A stretch of 12,870 nt of DNA, taken from Anaerolineales bacterium UBA832 (GTDB lineage: Bacteria > Chloroflexota > Anaerolineae > Anaerolineales > UBA11657). Positions 1 to 7,329 of the stretch are shown here, one piece after another. The DNA is taken from positions 1 through 12,870 of the forward strand of contig DBHI01000132.1 of assembly GCA_002296125.1 (NCBI GenBank), in the 5' to 3' direction. The notes beneath the pieces are model-generated. The model saw only the letters and a list, made by a program, of their open reading frames with translations, was not told where the DNA came from and did no database searches. The number at the start of each line of letters is the position of its first letter. The first letter of the stretch is position 1. The position numbers and the translations under genes were made by a program.

Positions 1-206
1 TATGGAACCATTCCACAAACTAATTCTTTATATTTTATTGATAATTCATCTAGTACTACTTCATCTGACTCTATAGTATGCGTGCCAGTTACATCAACCT
101 CTAATGATTTTGAAAACTTATTAAGAGCAATCTCTTCTCGATGCGGCATGCATGAATTTAGGTTTAATATAAAAAATACGATAAAAGTTTTGTGAGAAAT
201 TCTCAT
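1..206 (-). CDS. Lipoprotein N-terminus, partial (runs off the left edge)
   Basis: This minus-strand frame opens with ATG at 206-204 and stays open to the window edge, giving 68 codons with no stop. Residues 1-19 form a lipoprotein signal peptide: a basic start (MRISHK), a hydrophobic stretch (TFIVFFILNL) and a lipobox L16-N17-S18-C19. The protein would therefore be exported and lipid-anchored at Cys19. The following residues are acidic and soluble-looking (for example LEVDVTGTHTIESDEVVLDE). No domain can be named from so short a fragment. No Shine-Dalgarno motif precedes the ATG. The gene diverges from the 453-3382 lipoprotein genes. A plus-strand frame is also open over 1-195, but it is low-complexity and lacks a start in the window, so I prefer the minus reading. 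Confidence 0.6.
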   Translation of the reverse strand, partial: MRISHKTFIVFFILNLNSCMPHREEIALNKFSKSLEVDVTGTHTIESDEVVLDELSIKYKELVCGMVP

Positions 207-452
207 ATTTATTCACTAAATAATAAACATTGCACTCTATTAAGTAATATAATATTACTATAAAGACACAAATCAACATAACCTTATAAACCAAAATACT
301 ACAGTCACAATTAAATTTTTCCAGACAACCCATCAACTAAACATACAATCAAACAAAAATAAATAATGTCAATAATTTTTTCTTTATATCAATATAAGTA
401 CTATAATATTGTTCGAGTTTAATATAAACCTTAATTACAAAATCATCATAAT
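207..452. promoter_or_regulatory. Divergent AT-rich intergenic region
   Basis: These 246 bases separate the minus-strand lipoprotein (start 206) from the plus-strand lipoprotein group (start 453). The region is extremely AT-rich and has stops in most frames. It should hold the promoters for both directions. On the plus strand a perfect TATAAT lies at 402-407, about 45 bases before the ATG at 453, but the position expected for its -35 (near 379-384) is a poor match, so the promoter call is weak. The one clear structured element is the dyad at 243-259. The 71-aa minus frame over 121-336 covers part of this region and the lipoprotein start, and I treat it as chance. Confidence 0.4.
243..259. repeat. 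Perfect 8-bp inverted repeat (operator-like dyad)
   Basis: The sequence agtaatat-a-atattact is a perfect dyad with 8-bp arms around one central base. It lies 37-53 bases upstream of the minus-strand lipoprotein start, where a promoter -10 or an operator would be expected. AT-rich DNA produces such dyads by chance fairly often, so a role as a repressor site is only a suggestion. Confidence 0.35.
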
Positions 453-581
453 ATGACAACGAAAACTGTTTTTCTTGCAATTATCTTTACATGCTCATGT
501 TTCTCAAATATTGAAGAGACTAATACAATTACACCTACACAAAACAACACTAGGGTTTTGAACCCACTTGAAACTAACTAA
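453..581 (+). CDS. Small lipoprotein-like ORF, 42 aa
   Basis: This short ORF ends only 5 bases before the C11 peptidase start. Its N-terminus resembles a lipoprotein signal: MTTK, a hydrophobic run (TVFLAIIF), then TCSC, with Cys14 or Cys16 as possible lipidation site. Neither cysteine has a perfect lipobox. The remainder is a Thr/Asn-rich tail (TNTITPTQNNT), similar in composition to the linker that follows the signal peptide of the downstream peptidase. There is no clear Shine-Dalgarno motif. It may be a real small lipoprotein translated with the peptidase, an upstream leader ORF, or a decayed copy of the peptidase N-terminus. I do not recognise a family. Confidence 0.4.
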   Translation: MTTKTVFLAIIFTCSCFSNIEETNTITPTQNNTRVLNPLETN

Positions 582-586
582 CAATT

Positions 587-3382
587 ATGAAACATTTAAC
601 TAATAAGATTATTTTGCTGTTTGTTTTAATTATTGCATCTTGTGGCCCATCCGTGCCAGACACTAATACTCCACTATCTGAGTCGGAGAATGCTACCGAG
701 GCATATGCCAAAACAATTAGTATTACAGAGACTATAGTTATGCCAACTGCAGGGTTCGAGAATAAACAAGAATTCTCCCCAGAGCAAACAATAGATGCAA
801 TACCCACGAATACATACTCAGTAACAAACACACCACAAGCTACGCATCCTATTGTTATAAATCAGCGAAAAAATATTGACAATAACAAACCAGAATCGGA
901 CTACAAAGTTCTTACAGATGAATTTAATGTAATCGTGATTGAAATTCCGCTTGAGTGGGATGATATAGACATTACGCCGCGTGTAACAGACGACGAATTC
1001 ATTGGTTATTCTATAAGTGCTTCAACTGACCTAACAGACTTCACTCAGACTTGGGATGTGCCTGGAGTAGATTTTCTTGCATCCAGGTGGCTTGCAGAAA
1101 ACTTTTCTAGCACTACAGATCTTCTTGATACTTTGGTTAATGACTTTACAGAAGACGGATGTATGATAATTGAACGGATCGATTATGATGACGGATTGTA
1201 CGCGGGCCATTTAGACGAATGGAAATGTAATGAACAGAGCGAACAAGGCAGACACATCTCATTAGCTGTGACACCTACATATGACGATGCATCAGATTAC
1301 ATGATCTTATTAGGCATTCAACTCGTTAATGATGACGACTGGAGTACAGTCGAAAGAATTTTTGATACTTTTACGGTAATAGATGATATACCTGTTGAAT
1401 CTCCAAACACATTGATTGATGGTTTTGACATAGAGTCTACTAATACACCGGAAAACCAACAACTCACCAATGATCCTGATGACGCAAGCACATGGACTAT
1501 TCTAGTCTATATGATGGGTGATACTGACCTTGAATTCTTCGCGGGTACAGATCTAGAAGAAATGCTCTCAATCGATGCATCTAACGGACTCAATCTAGTA
1601 GTACTAGCTGACAGATCACCTCTAGACGAAGAATTTCTTCCAGGTTACACCAATGAAGATTTTGTTGGACTTGGAAACTGGGATGACACCAAAATGCTGT
1701 TATTTGGCGATAAGGAAGTATCCATCTTGCCACCTTTGAAATCAGTTGAACAGGGTCTAAACATGGGTGATGCCGATACACTGGCAAATTTCATAGAATT
1801 TGGTTTATCTAATTTTCCTGCAGACAGAACTGGCCTAATTTTCTGGGACCATGGAGCAGGATGGCCAGGAATGGGACCTGACGAATTTGAAGACGGTATT
1901 CCATTTTTAGATGCCAGCGGAGAATATATTGCCGGAGACATCCTTGACTTATTGGAAATCCAGACCGGGATAACATCTGGCTTATCCAGCGTCGCTGTAG
2001 AGAAACTAGACCTTATTGGCTTCGACGCCTGCCTGATGGCTACATATGAGGTTGCCGCAGCAATGGCTAACCTAGCAGACTTTATGGTCGCCTCAGAGGA
2101 ATTAGAACCCGGACACGGTTGGGATTACCAATCACTAGAGATTCTCAATGGAACAAGTGATGTCACAGCAGAAGAATTAGGTTCCCACATCGCCAAAGGA
2201 TTTCAATCGCAAGCACAAAGTTTTGATACTGACGAAAACATCACTCTTTCTATATTAGATTTAACCGTATTTGACGAATTTCAGAATTCAATATCTAATC
2301 TGCTTGAACCATTGCTTTCTGACCCAATACCTGCCGCGCCTTCTGTATCACGATCACTTAATATAGCATCTCGTTTCGGTAGTAGCCCTAACCCTGATCA
2401 AGATTCACACATTGTAGATCTCGGTAATTTTGTAGAGGAACTGGCCGGCATTGGTGTAGACAGTGAGATAGAACAGACCTTAAATGCTCTAAACAAATTA
2501 GTCGTCAACAAGGTTGCAGGCATTGCTTCGAAGCGCGCTTCGGGACTGTCAGTATATTTTCCGCAAACAATTGACTATTTGGACGTAAATTATTTATCTT
2601 TGGACGTAGTTCCGAATTGGAAAGAATTCTTGGAGACATTTTTGGAAGTTGGTCAGGCAATCCCCGAAATGTCTAGAGCAAAGCTAGATCAGGAAGTAAC
2701 GTCAACAGAATATTACATTGATGGCGATGGCCTAACCATAACCGCCAGCATTGGCTCATTATCTCAAGATACTATCACTGAAGCAATTCTCTATTATGGG
2801 GTCATAAATACCGCAGATGACATGTTGTATTTTGTTGGTGAGGAACCTGGCTGGATCAATGATGACGGAACAGTGACTGCATTTTATGACTTATCGATAC
2901 TAACTATGAGCGATGGCTTTGACACATCTTATGCATACACATACCTCAGTGTGGATGAAGACGAGAATCTGTACTTCTTTGACATACCACTAGGATACAT
3001 GCCATCTGATGAATTAGAGAATGACGATGCACCTATCCATGATGTTGAATTAAGCCTGGTTATAGATGGGGATACCAGCGAAATTCTCAGCGCAGTATAC
3101 TACGAAGTTGATGAGTCAGGTCAGTGGGGAGAACTGATGGCCGATCCTGAAGGAGCTATCTTCCCAATACTTCAAATGGAGAATGATGACGGCTCTCTAG
3201 AATGGGTTTCACCCTCCGACAGCATGTGGCTATACGCTGATCTTGACGAACTAACGTACTCCTTTGAACCACTCCAAGAAGGGGTTGCTGTTATAGCTGA
3301 CTTATACGTTTATGATTATGGCGGAAACTCAGATTACATCACTATTGAAACTACTGTTCCAGATCATAATACTATAAATTAA
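587..3382 (+). CDS. Clostripain-family (C11) cysteine peptidase, lipoprotein
   Basis: This 931-aa exported peptidase begins with a lipoprotein signal whose lipobox is I16-A17-S18-C19, followed by a Thr/Ser/Asn-rich linker to about residue 105. Residues ~105-268 form a separate domain with a likely disulfide pair (Cys192, Cys214). The C11 domain starts near residue 302 (WTILVYMMGDTDLE) and reaches to about 690. It carries the catalytic His422 in FWDHGAGWPGMG and Cys482 in GFDACLMA. Asp480, two residues before the cysteine, matches the aspartate that gives clostripain and PmC11 their preference for Arg or Lys at P1, so cleavage after basic residues is predicted. About 240 beta-rich residues follow (~700-931), perhaps for substrate or surface binding. 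The whole is much longer than single-domain C11 enzymes. The start is the ATG just before the signal peptide, with no evident Shine-Dalgarno. It probably digests extracellular protein or processes surface proteins; the N- and C-terminal domains are not identified. Confidence 0.88.
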   Translation: MKHLTNKIILLFVLIIASCGPSVPDTNTPLSESENATEAYAKTISITETIVMPTAGFENKQEFSPEQTIDAIPTNTYSVTNTPQATHPIVINQRKNIDNNKPESDYKVLTDEFNVIVIEIPLEWDDIDITPRVTDDEFIGYSISASTDLTDFTQTWDVPGVDFLASRWLAENFSSTTDLLDTLVNDFTEDGCMIIERIDYDDGLYAGHLDEWKCNEQSEQGRHISLAVTPTYDDASDYMILLGIQLVNDDDWSTVERIFDTFTVIDDIPVESPNTLIDGFDIESTNTPENQQLTNDPDDASTWTILVYMMGDTDLEFFAGTDLEEMLSIDASNGLNLVVLADRSPLDEEFLPGYTNEDFVGLGNWDDTKMLLFGDKEVSILPPLKSVEQGLNMGDADTLANFIEFGLSNFPADRTGLIFWDHGAGWPGMGPDEFEDGIPFLDASGEYIAGDILDLLEIQTGITSGLSSVAVEKLDLIGFDACLMATYEVAAAMANLADFMVASEELEPGHGWDYQSLEILNGTSDVTAEELGSHIAKGFQSQAQSFDTDENITLSILDLTVFDEFQNSISNLLEPLLSDPIPAAPSVSRSLNIASRFGSSPNPDQDSHIVDLGNFVEELAGIGVDSEIEQTLNALNKLVVNKVAGIASKRASGLSVYFPQTIDYLDVNYLSLDVVPNWKEFLETFLEVGQAIPEMSRAKLDQEVTSTEYYIDGDGLTITASIGSLSQDTITEAILYYGVINTADDMLYFVGEEPGWINDDGTVTAFYDLSILTMSDGFDTSYAYTYLSVDEDENLYFFDIPLGYMPSDELENDDAPIHDVELSLVIDGDTSEILSAVYYEVDESGQWGELMADPEGAIFPILQMENDDGSLEWVSPSDSMWLYADLDELTYSFEPLQEGVAVIADLYVYDYGGNSDYITIETTVPDHNTIN

Positions 3383-3418
3383 CATGAATTTCTATATTAA
3401 TAGTATGATATTGATATT

Positions 3419-4084
3419 ATGAAAATTCAAATTTATGGTCACGACAGTCCAGAAGATGCTCTAGCAAGCTCTCAATTAGGCGTCGACTTTATAGGTGTAG
3501 CTACAGGAGAGCTTGGCCACCTCCCTAATGAAGTTTCATACGAAAGATGCAAATTAATATTTTCAGCAATTCCCCAAAATAGCAACACCAGTACTATTGC
3601 ACTCACAATATCTGATGAAATTAGCGAAATAATCGAAATCGTTAAGATGGTAAAACCAGATGTAATACATTTGTCCGGACAAATTCATAATATGCCAGTT
3701 GCAAAAGTATCTCAATTGAAACAAACTATCCCAATTACTAAAATCATGCAAGCAATTCCAGTCACTGACTTCAGCTCAATTAAGTTAGCGCTAAAATATC
3801 AACACGTATGTGACTACATCATCCTTGATACCAATATCAAGTCAGATTCAGGAGACATTGGAGCCACCGGGCAAACCCATGACTGGAACGTAAGTCGTGA
3901 AATAGTGAAAGCTGTTAATATACCCATAATACTTGCTGGGGGCCTAGGTCCTAATAATGTATCGAAAGCCATCAACGAAGTAAGACCCTGGTGCGTAGAT
4001 TCTTTTACACACACAAACAAACCAAATACATATGTTAACGACTTCGATAAAGTCAAGAGCTTTATTGAAGCTGCAAGAACCTAG
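3419..4084 (+). CDS. TrpF-like (phosphoribosylanthranilate isomerase fold) protein, divergent
   Basis: This 221-aa protein aligns along its length with phosphoribosylanthranilate isomerase, a (beta/alpha)8 barrel of tryptophan synthesis. Shared landmarks are DSPEDAL (9-15), IHLSGQ (83-88, for VQLHGE), the general acid Asp137 in IILDT, GATGQTHDW (148-156, for GGTGKTFDW) and LAGGLGPNNV (172-181). Two features differ. The catalytic cysteine of the K-I-C-G motif is Tyr6 (QIYG). The phosphate-binding SSGVE segment that follows VD is replaced by SFTHTNKP. No other trp gene is nearby. It lies 36 bases downstream of the C11 gene and may be cotranscribed with it. The fold is well supported, but classical TrpF activity is doubtful; it may act on another substrate. 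The gene symbol is withheld for that reason. Confidence 0.75.
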   Translation: MKIQIYGHDSPEDALASSQLGVDFIGVATGELGHLPNEVSYERCKLIFSAIPQNSNTSTIALTISDEISEIIEIVKMVKPDVIHLSGQIHNMPVAKVSQLKQTIPITKIMQAIPVTDFSSIKLALKYQHVCDYIILDTNIKSDSGDIGATGQTHDWNVSREIVKAVNIPIILAGGLGPNNVSKAINEVRPWCVDSFTHTNKPNTYVNDFDKVKSFIEAART

Positions 4085-4119
4085 CACACTCATCTAGTTA
4101 ATAAAACTATAAACAATGA

Positions 4120-5010
4120 CTAATCATCAATCTGTCGATTTGTACGGTGTCTTTGCACAATAAAAACACCTAACAAAACCATAGCCCCACCCATATACTG
4201 AGTTGTATTGAGATATTCATCCAAAAATAGATGAGCCAAGACGCCAGTGATTACAGCTTGTAATAACAATATTGGTGAAACCGTAGAAGCCGGCAATTTG
4301 CCTAAAGACTGTGTTACACACAACCATCCTCCAACCTGAATTACAGCTCCATATACAAAACAAATAATATATGTCAACATAGAGTATCCAGTAAAAGGTT
4401 GCCCAAGTATCATAGCAATCAATCCTGTAGTAATACTGGCGCTAGCAAAAGCAACAAAAAGAAAACAAAAAGGGTCCATACTCTCTCTAGCTTTCTGACC
4501 AACAAGAAAAAAACCAGCATAAAATACAGCAGCCATTAAACCATAAAAAGAATCTACACTATCAACAATATTACTTAATTGATCCACACCTACTAACATA
4601 AGAACTCCAAGCATTGCCACTACCAAACCAGACCAAAAATAAATACTTAAACTTTCATTGAAAAATAAAATTGCGCCCAGTCCAACCCAGATTGGAGCAG
4701 TATTTGCTAATACAGTTGGCACAGTAGCGCCACTCAAATTGACTCCTATAGCATGCAAACCCACATCAACACCATAAAACATACCCGCTAATATTGCCAC
4801 GCGTATTCTATTAACAGAAATATGAATTTTCTTCTTTTTAGACATTCCGAAAAGAAATATCAACAAAACTAAAGAAGCAACTGAATTCCTATAAAATGTG
4901 ATAATCAATCCAGGTGCATTCGCCCAATGAATAAACAGTGCTCCCCACGCAAGCACAAATAAACCAATAGATAAAATAAAAAAAGAGTCTAAGTTTTTAT
5001 GTATTTTCAT
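4120..5010 (-). CDS. EamA/DMT-family transporter
   Basis: This 296-aa integral membrane protein has the two-repeat layout of the drug/metabolite transporter superfamily, with about ten hydrophobic segments beginning at FILSIGLFVLAWGALF. The first half ends in FFNESLSIYFWSGLVVAMLG and the second in LFLDEYLNTTQYMGGAMVLLG, the E/D-x-L followed by a Gly-rich helix typical of EamA repeats. A basic loop (SKKKKIH) follows the second helix. I place the start at ATG 5010, which leaves a short polar head before the first helix; the frame extends to a TTG at 5046 that has no better ribosome-binding site. Such proteins export or import small metabolites in the inner membrane, and the substrate cannot be read from sequence. 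It converges on the TrpF-like gene, with 35 bases between the stops, and diverges from the SDR. Confidence 0.85.
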   Translation of the reverse strand: MKIHKNLDSFFILSIGLFVLAWGALFIHWANAPGLIITFYRNSVASLVLLIFLFGMSKKKKIHISVNRIRVAILAGMFYGVDVGLHAIGVNLSGATVPTVLANTAPIWVGLGAILFFNESLSIYFWSGLVVAMLGVLMLVGVDQLSNIVDSVDSFYGLMAAVFYAGFFLVGQKARESMDPFCFLFVAFASASITTGLIAMILGQPFTGYSMLTYIICFVYGAVIQVGGWLCVTQSLGKLPASTVSPILLLQAVITGVLAHLFLDEYLNTTQYMGGAMVLLGVFIVQRHRTNRQIDD

Positions 5011-5066
5011 TAATAAGATTCTAACAATAATTACCAGTCCATTCAATGTTTATAACAATTCAGATT

Positions 5067-5096
5067 TTGTATCGTAGCCATTTGACAGTATATAAT
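5067..5096 (+). promoter_or_regulatory. Candidate sigma-70 promoter for the SDR gene
   Basis: A perfect TATAAT lies at 5091-5096 with a partial -35 (TTGTAT, 5067-5072) 18 bases upstream. Transcription would begin near 5103, giving a leader of about 19 bases before the ATG at 5122. A consensus TTGACA at 5082-5087 has no matching -10 at the right distance and lies only 3 bases before the TATAAT. The match is by eye in AT-rich DNA, so confidence is limited. Confidence 0.35.
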
Positions 5097-5121
5097 ATCA
5101 AAAAAACATGATGGATTTATT

Positions 5122-5985
5122 ATGAGATTGAAACATAAAGTCATATTAGTAACAGGAGCAGGCAGAGGTTTAGGATCTGGAATAGCATTAGGACTCATAT
5201 CCGAAGGATCACATGTCATAATCTTAGATATAAACGCAGAAGAAATGTCACAAACAACCGAAGAAATTAATCGTACTGGAAATGAAGTGATGTCAATAGT
5301 TGCTGATGTCAGCAACTATACATCTATGACCAACGCAATAAACCAAATAAGAGACAAATGGAATAGACTCGATGCAGTAATATGTAACGCAGCTACTATG
5401 CCACTTATACCGTTTAAAAACACATCACCCGAAATCTGGGGCAGCATATTAGGCACTAATCTAACAGGTGTTTACAATACCATCAAAGCTTCATGGCAAC
5501 TACTTAAGCAAAACAATGGCGGTCACTACATATCTATAGCCAGCAGAGCAAGTTTACTAGGTTTTGAAAACGAAGTAGCTTACTGTGCATCCAAACATGG
5601 ACTAGAAGGATTAACAAAAGCCCTTGCAATGGAATTCGAACAATACAACATAGCTATAAATACAATGGGTCCAGGAAAAACCATCAAGCCGACATCCATG
5701 ACTAGAGAACAGGCTAAAACTATCAAGGAGTCACAAAAAACAAAATGGATCAACCCAGTACTTTTGGCCCCAGCATTTACATGGCTATTATCCCAACCTC
5801 CTAAAAACCATACGGGATTACGATTTGATGCAGGTCCAATAGTGGACACAATCAACAAAGAAGGCTATGATTTTGTTTTTACTCCAGAAAAAACAACCTT
5901 ATATACACATGACTTAATCAATAGAATACAACAACGCCACCAATGGTCAATCCACAGAACAAATCAACAACAAATCACTAATTAA
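5122..5985 (+). CDS. Short-chain dehydrogenase/reductase (classical SDR)
   Basis: This 287-aa protein is a cytosolic NAD(P)-dependent oxidoreductase with a Rossmann fold. It shows the cofactor motif TGAGRGLG (11-18), Asp36 at the end of the second strand (LDIN), which favours NAD over NADP, ADV at 61-63, the NAA motif at 89-91 (usually NNAG), and the catalytic tetrad Asn113, Ser141, Tyr154 and Lys158 (YCASK). The PGKTIKP segment (184-190) stands where classical enzymes have PG.. in the substrate loop. The C-terminus is about 35 residues longer than the usual 250-aa enzyme and is rich in Gln, Asn and Thr. Substrate is unknown. It is transcribed towards the six-gene minus-strand operon and ends at the strong hairpin at 5998-6039. 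No good Shine-Dalgarno precedes the ATG. Confidence 0.9.
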   Translation: MRLKHKVILVTGAGRGLGSGIALGLISEGSHVIILDINAEEMSQTTEEINRTGNEVMSIVADVSNYTSMTNAINQIRDKWNRLDAVICNAATMPLIPFKNTSPEIWGSILGTNLTGVYNTIKASWQLLKQNNGGHYISIASRASLLGFENEVAYCASKHGLEGLTKALAMEFEQYNIAINTMGPGKTIKPTSMTREQAKTIKESQKTKWINPVLLAPAFTWLLSQPPKNHTGLRFDAGPIVDTINKEGYDFVFTPEKTTLYTHDLINRIQQRHQWSIHRTNQQQITN

Positions 5986-5997
5986 ATATTTTCTTTT

Positions 5998-6039
5998 AAT
6001 ATAAAGAAGATACGGATTTTACCGTACCTTCTTTATATT
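5998..6039. terminator. Strong hairpin between convergent genes, likely bidirectional terminator
   Basis: Two 18-bp arms (5998-6015 and 6022-6039) pair with a single A/C mismatch around a 6-base loop (atttta). The GC-richer tip (tacgg/ccgta) sits on a long AT stem. On the plus strand the stem ends in atatt followed by attttaa, a T-rich exit 12 bases after the SDR stop codon. On the minus strand the exit is AT-rich with short T runs only. It most likely ends SDR transcription and may also stop transcripts of the opposing operon. Confidence 0.75.
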
Positions 6040-6057
6040 ATTTTAACGGTTCTACCT

Positions 6058-6087
6058 AACAATTATTGATTCAAATCAATAATTGTT
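6058..6087. repeat. Perfect 14-bp inverted repeat near the operon end
   Basis: Arms aacaattattgatt (6058-6071) and aatcaataattgtt (6074-6087) are exact complements around a 2-base centre. It begins 5 bases after the stop codon of the M24-like gene on the minus strand. The very short centre means an RNA hairpin would need to open a few pairs to form its loop. No T-tract follows on either strand. It may stabilise or process the 3' end of the operon mRNA, assist termination with the neighbouring hairpin, or bind a protein. Confidence 0.55.
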
Positions 6088-6092
6088 CAAAT

Positions 6093-7262
6093 TTATATTT
6101 GTTTATGCGTCCAATTCAACGGTGATAATCTAACTCCACCATTCTGTGTAACAAGATAATTGTCTGATACAAGAAAAGCTCGATCACCCTTAAGTCGAGT
6201 ACTAGGATGGAAAGAAATTACCATATTTGTCCTTAATAATTCGCTTGGAGTAAACCATGATGATGGACCATCACTTTCATCCAATCCAATTGAATGACAA
6301 TTAGGAGTATGCTTTCCGGGAGGAGCTCCTGATGGCAATTCTTCAGTTGCTACCTCAAATCCTAAATCCTCCCACGTTTTATTACTTACTTCAGATATTC
6401 GCCCAATAGGATTGCCATCTCGCAACTCATAAGCACACGCCTCAATCACTTTTTCATGGGCATCAATTTGTGCCTTAAGTTCAGCATCTAACGGCTCAAA
6501 AGTATAAAATGCAGTCATCTCAATCCAATAACCCAATTCACTTGCATAAACCAGTTCAAATAATATCTTATCGTCTTGAGTAAATTCTCTATCCACAACA
6601 GTCGGAATTGTATAAGGACGCAAATCTAAAGAATACTTAGACCTTCCCCATATCATCCCATTTGCTCTGAGATGTTCTTCAGCTGCACTAGCTGCCTCCC
6701 ATGCCCTGACACCTGGTCTAGCAACTTCCTCAAATATATCAAAAGCCTCTTTAGTCATACGTCCTAAATCATAAAAATGTTCAATTTCAAAGTGTGATTT
6801 AATAGAACGCATAGCATCCAATTCTTTTGTAATATCAACAAATTCACGTCCATCAAGCTCACTTTTAGCTCTTTCCATATCTCCTACAGTCCAATGGGTA
6901 GGAATATGTTCTATACCAACTTTTTTCAACTTAGTTGTCGCTCCAGCAACTATCTCCAATACACGCCCATATGTATCAGGATCAGGATTTTCTACCCATG
7001 AGGTAGTAGCTTCTTGCCTATTCCATTCAGCACCATAAGACGACCATATCAACAATGCAGGCTCAGGATCATCTGCAGTTATTACTACCCAAGCAGGACC
7101 CGCCCATAAATTAAGATTAGTAAAATATTGAGCCATACCCATCATTCCTGGAGCACCACGCGCTGGAATCAATATAGCTCCCAATCCTTTTTCTTCCATC
7201 AATGCTTTTGCTGCATCAACCCTCCTAGCTACATCCTGTTCCAATGCAAATCTTCTTAGCAT
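6093..7262 (-). CDS. Creatinase-like M24 'pita-bread' protein lacking the metal ligands
   Basis: This 389-aa protein has the two-part layout of creatinase, prolidase and Xaa-Pro aminopeptidase: an N-terminal domain (1-~155) and the M24 domain (~160-389). In metal-dependent members five ligands are needed (Asp, Asp, His, Glu, Glu). Here the first two sites read Glu236 (LFELVYAS) and Glu248 (YWIEMT), the His is kept (His323 in CHSIGL), the TIEPG glutamate is His352 (SFHPS), and the last glutamate is Ser366 or nearby (LVSDNYLVT). This pattern argues against a dinuclear metal centre and for a metal-independent hydrolase or lyase of the creatinase type, which cleaves C-N bonds in small molecules. 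The ATG has a strong ribosome-binding site, aaaggagg at 7268-7275, 5 bases upstream. It is the last gene of the minus-strand operon, 67 bases after the Ldh_2 gene. The substrate cannot be read from the sequence. Confidence 0.82.
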   Translation of the reverse strand: MLRRFALEQDVARRVDAAKALMEEKGLGAILIPARGAPGMMGMAQYFTNLNLWAGPAWVVITADDPEPALLIWSSYGAEWNRQEATTSWVENPDPDTYGRVLEIVAGATTKLKKVGIEHIPTHWTVGDMERAKSELDGREFVDITKELDAMRSIKSHFEIEHFYDLGRMTKEAFDIFEEVARPGVRAWEAASAAEEHLRANGMIWGRSKYSLDLRPYTIPTVVDREFTQDDKILFELVYASELGYWIEMTAFYTFEPLDAELKAQIDAHEKVIEACAYELRDGNPIGRISEVSNKTWEDLGFEVATEELPSGAPPGKHTPNCHSIGLDESDGPSSWFTPSELLRTNMVISFHPSTRLKGDRAFLVSDNYLVTQNGGVRLSPLNWTHKQI

Positions 7263-7329
7263 ATTTTCCTCCTTTCATTTTTAGAACTTCAACACAAATA
7301 CAATGATCTTATCACTAAAATTTATAAAA

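Noticed and set aside
1..195. Plus-strand frame open from the window edge to a TGA at 193-195
   Set aside because: The translation is Ser/Thr/Asn-rich with no recognisable motif, and it runs opposite a minus-strand frame that has a proper ATG, signal peptide and lipobox.
121..336. 71-aa minus-strand hydrophobic ORF
   Set aside because: It is rich in Tyr, Ile, Cys and Asn as expected from random AT-rich DNA, overlaps the lipoprotein start in another frame and has no ribosome-binding site.
5011..5046. Longer start (TTG at 5046) for the EamA transporter
   Set aside because: The ATG at 5010 gives a normal short head before the first membrane helix, and the TTG has no better ribosome-binding site.
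5082..5087. Consensus TTGACA as a -35 box
   Set aside because: It lies only 3 bases before the perfect TATAAT, and the sequence 17 bases downstream (aacatg, 5105-5110) is no -10.
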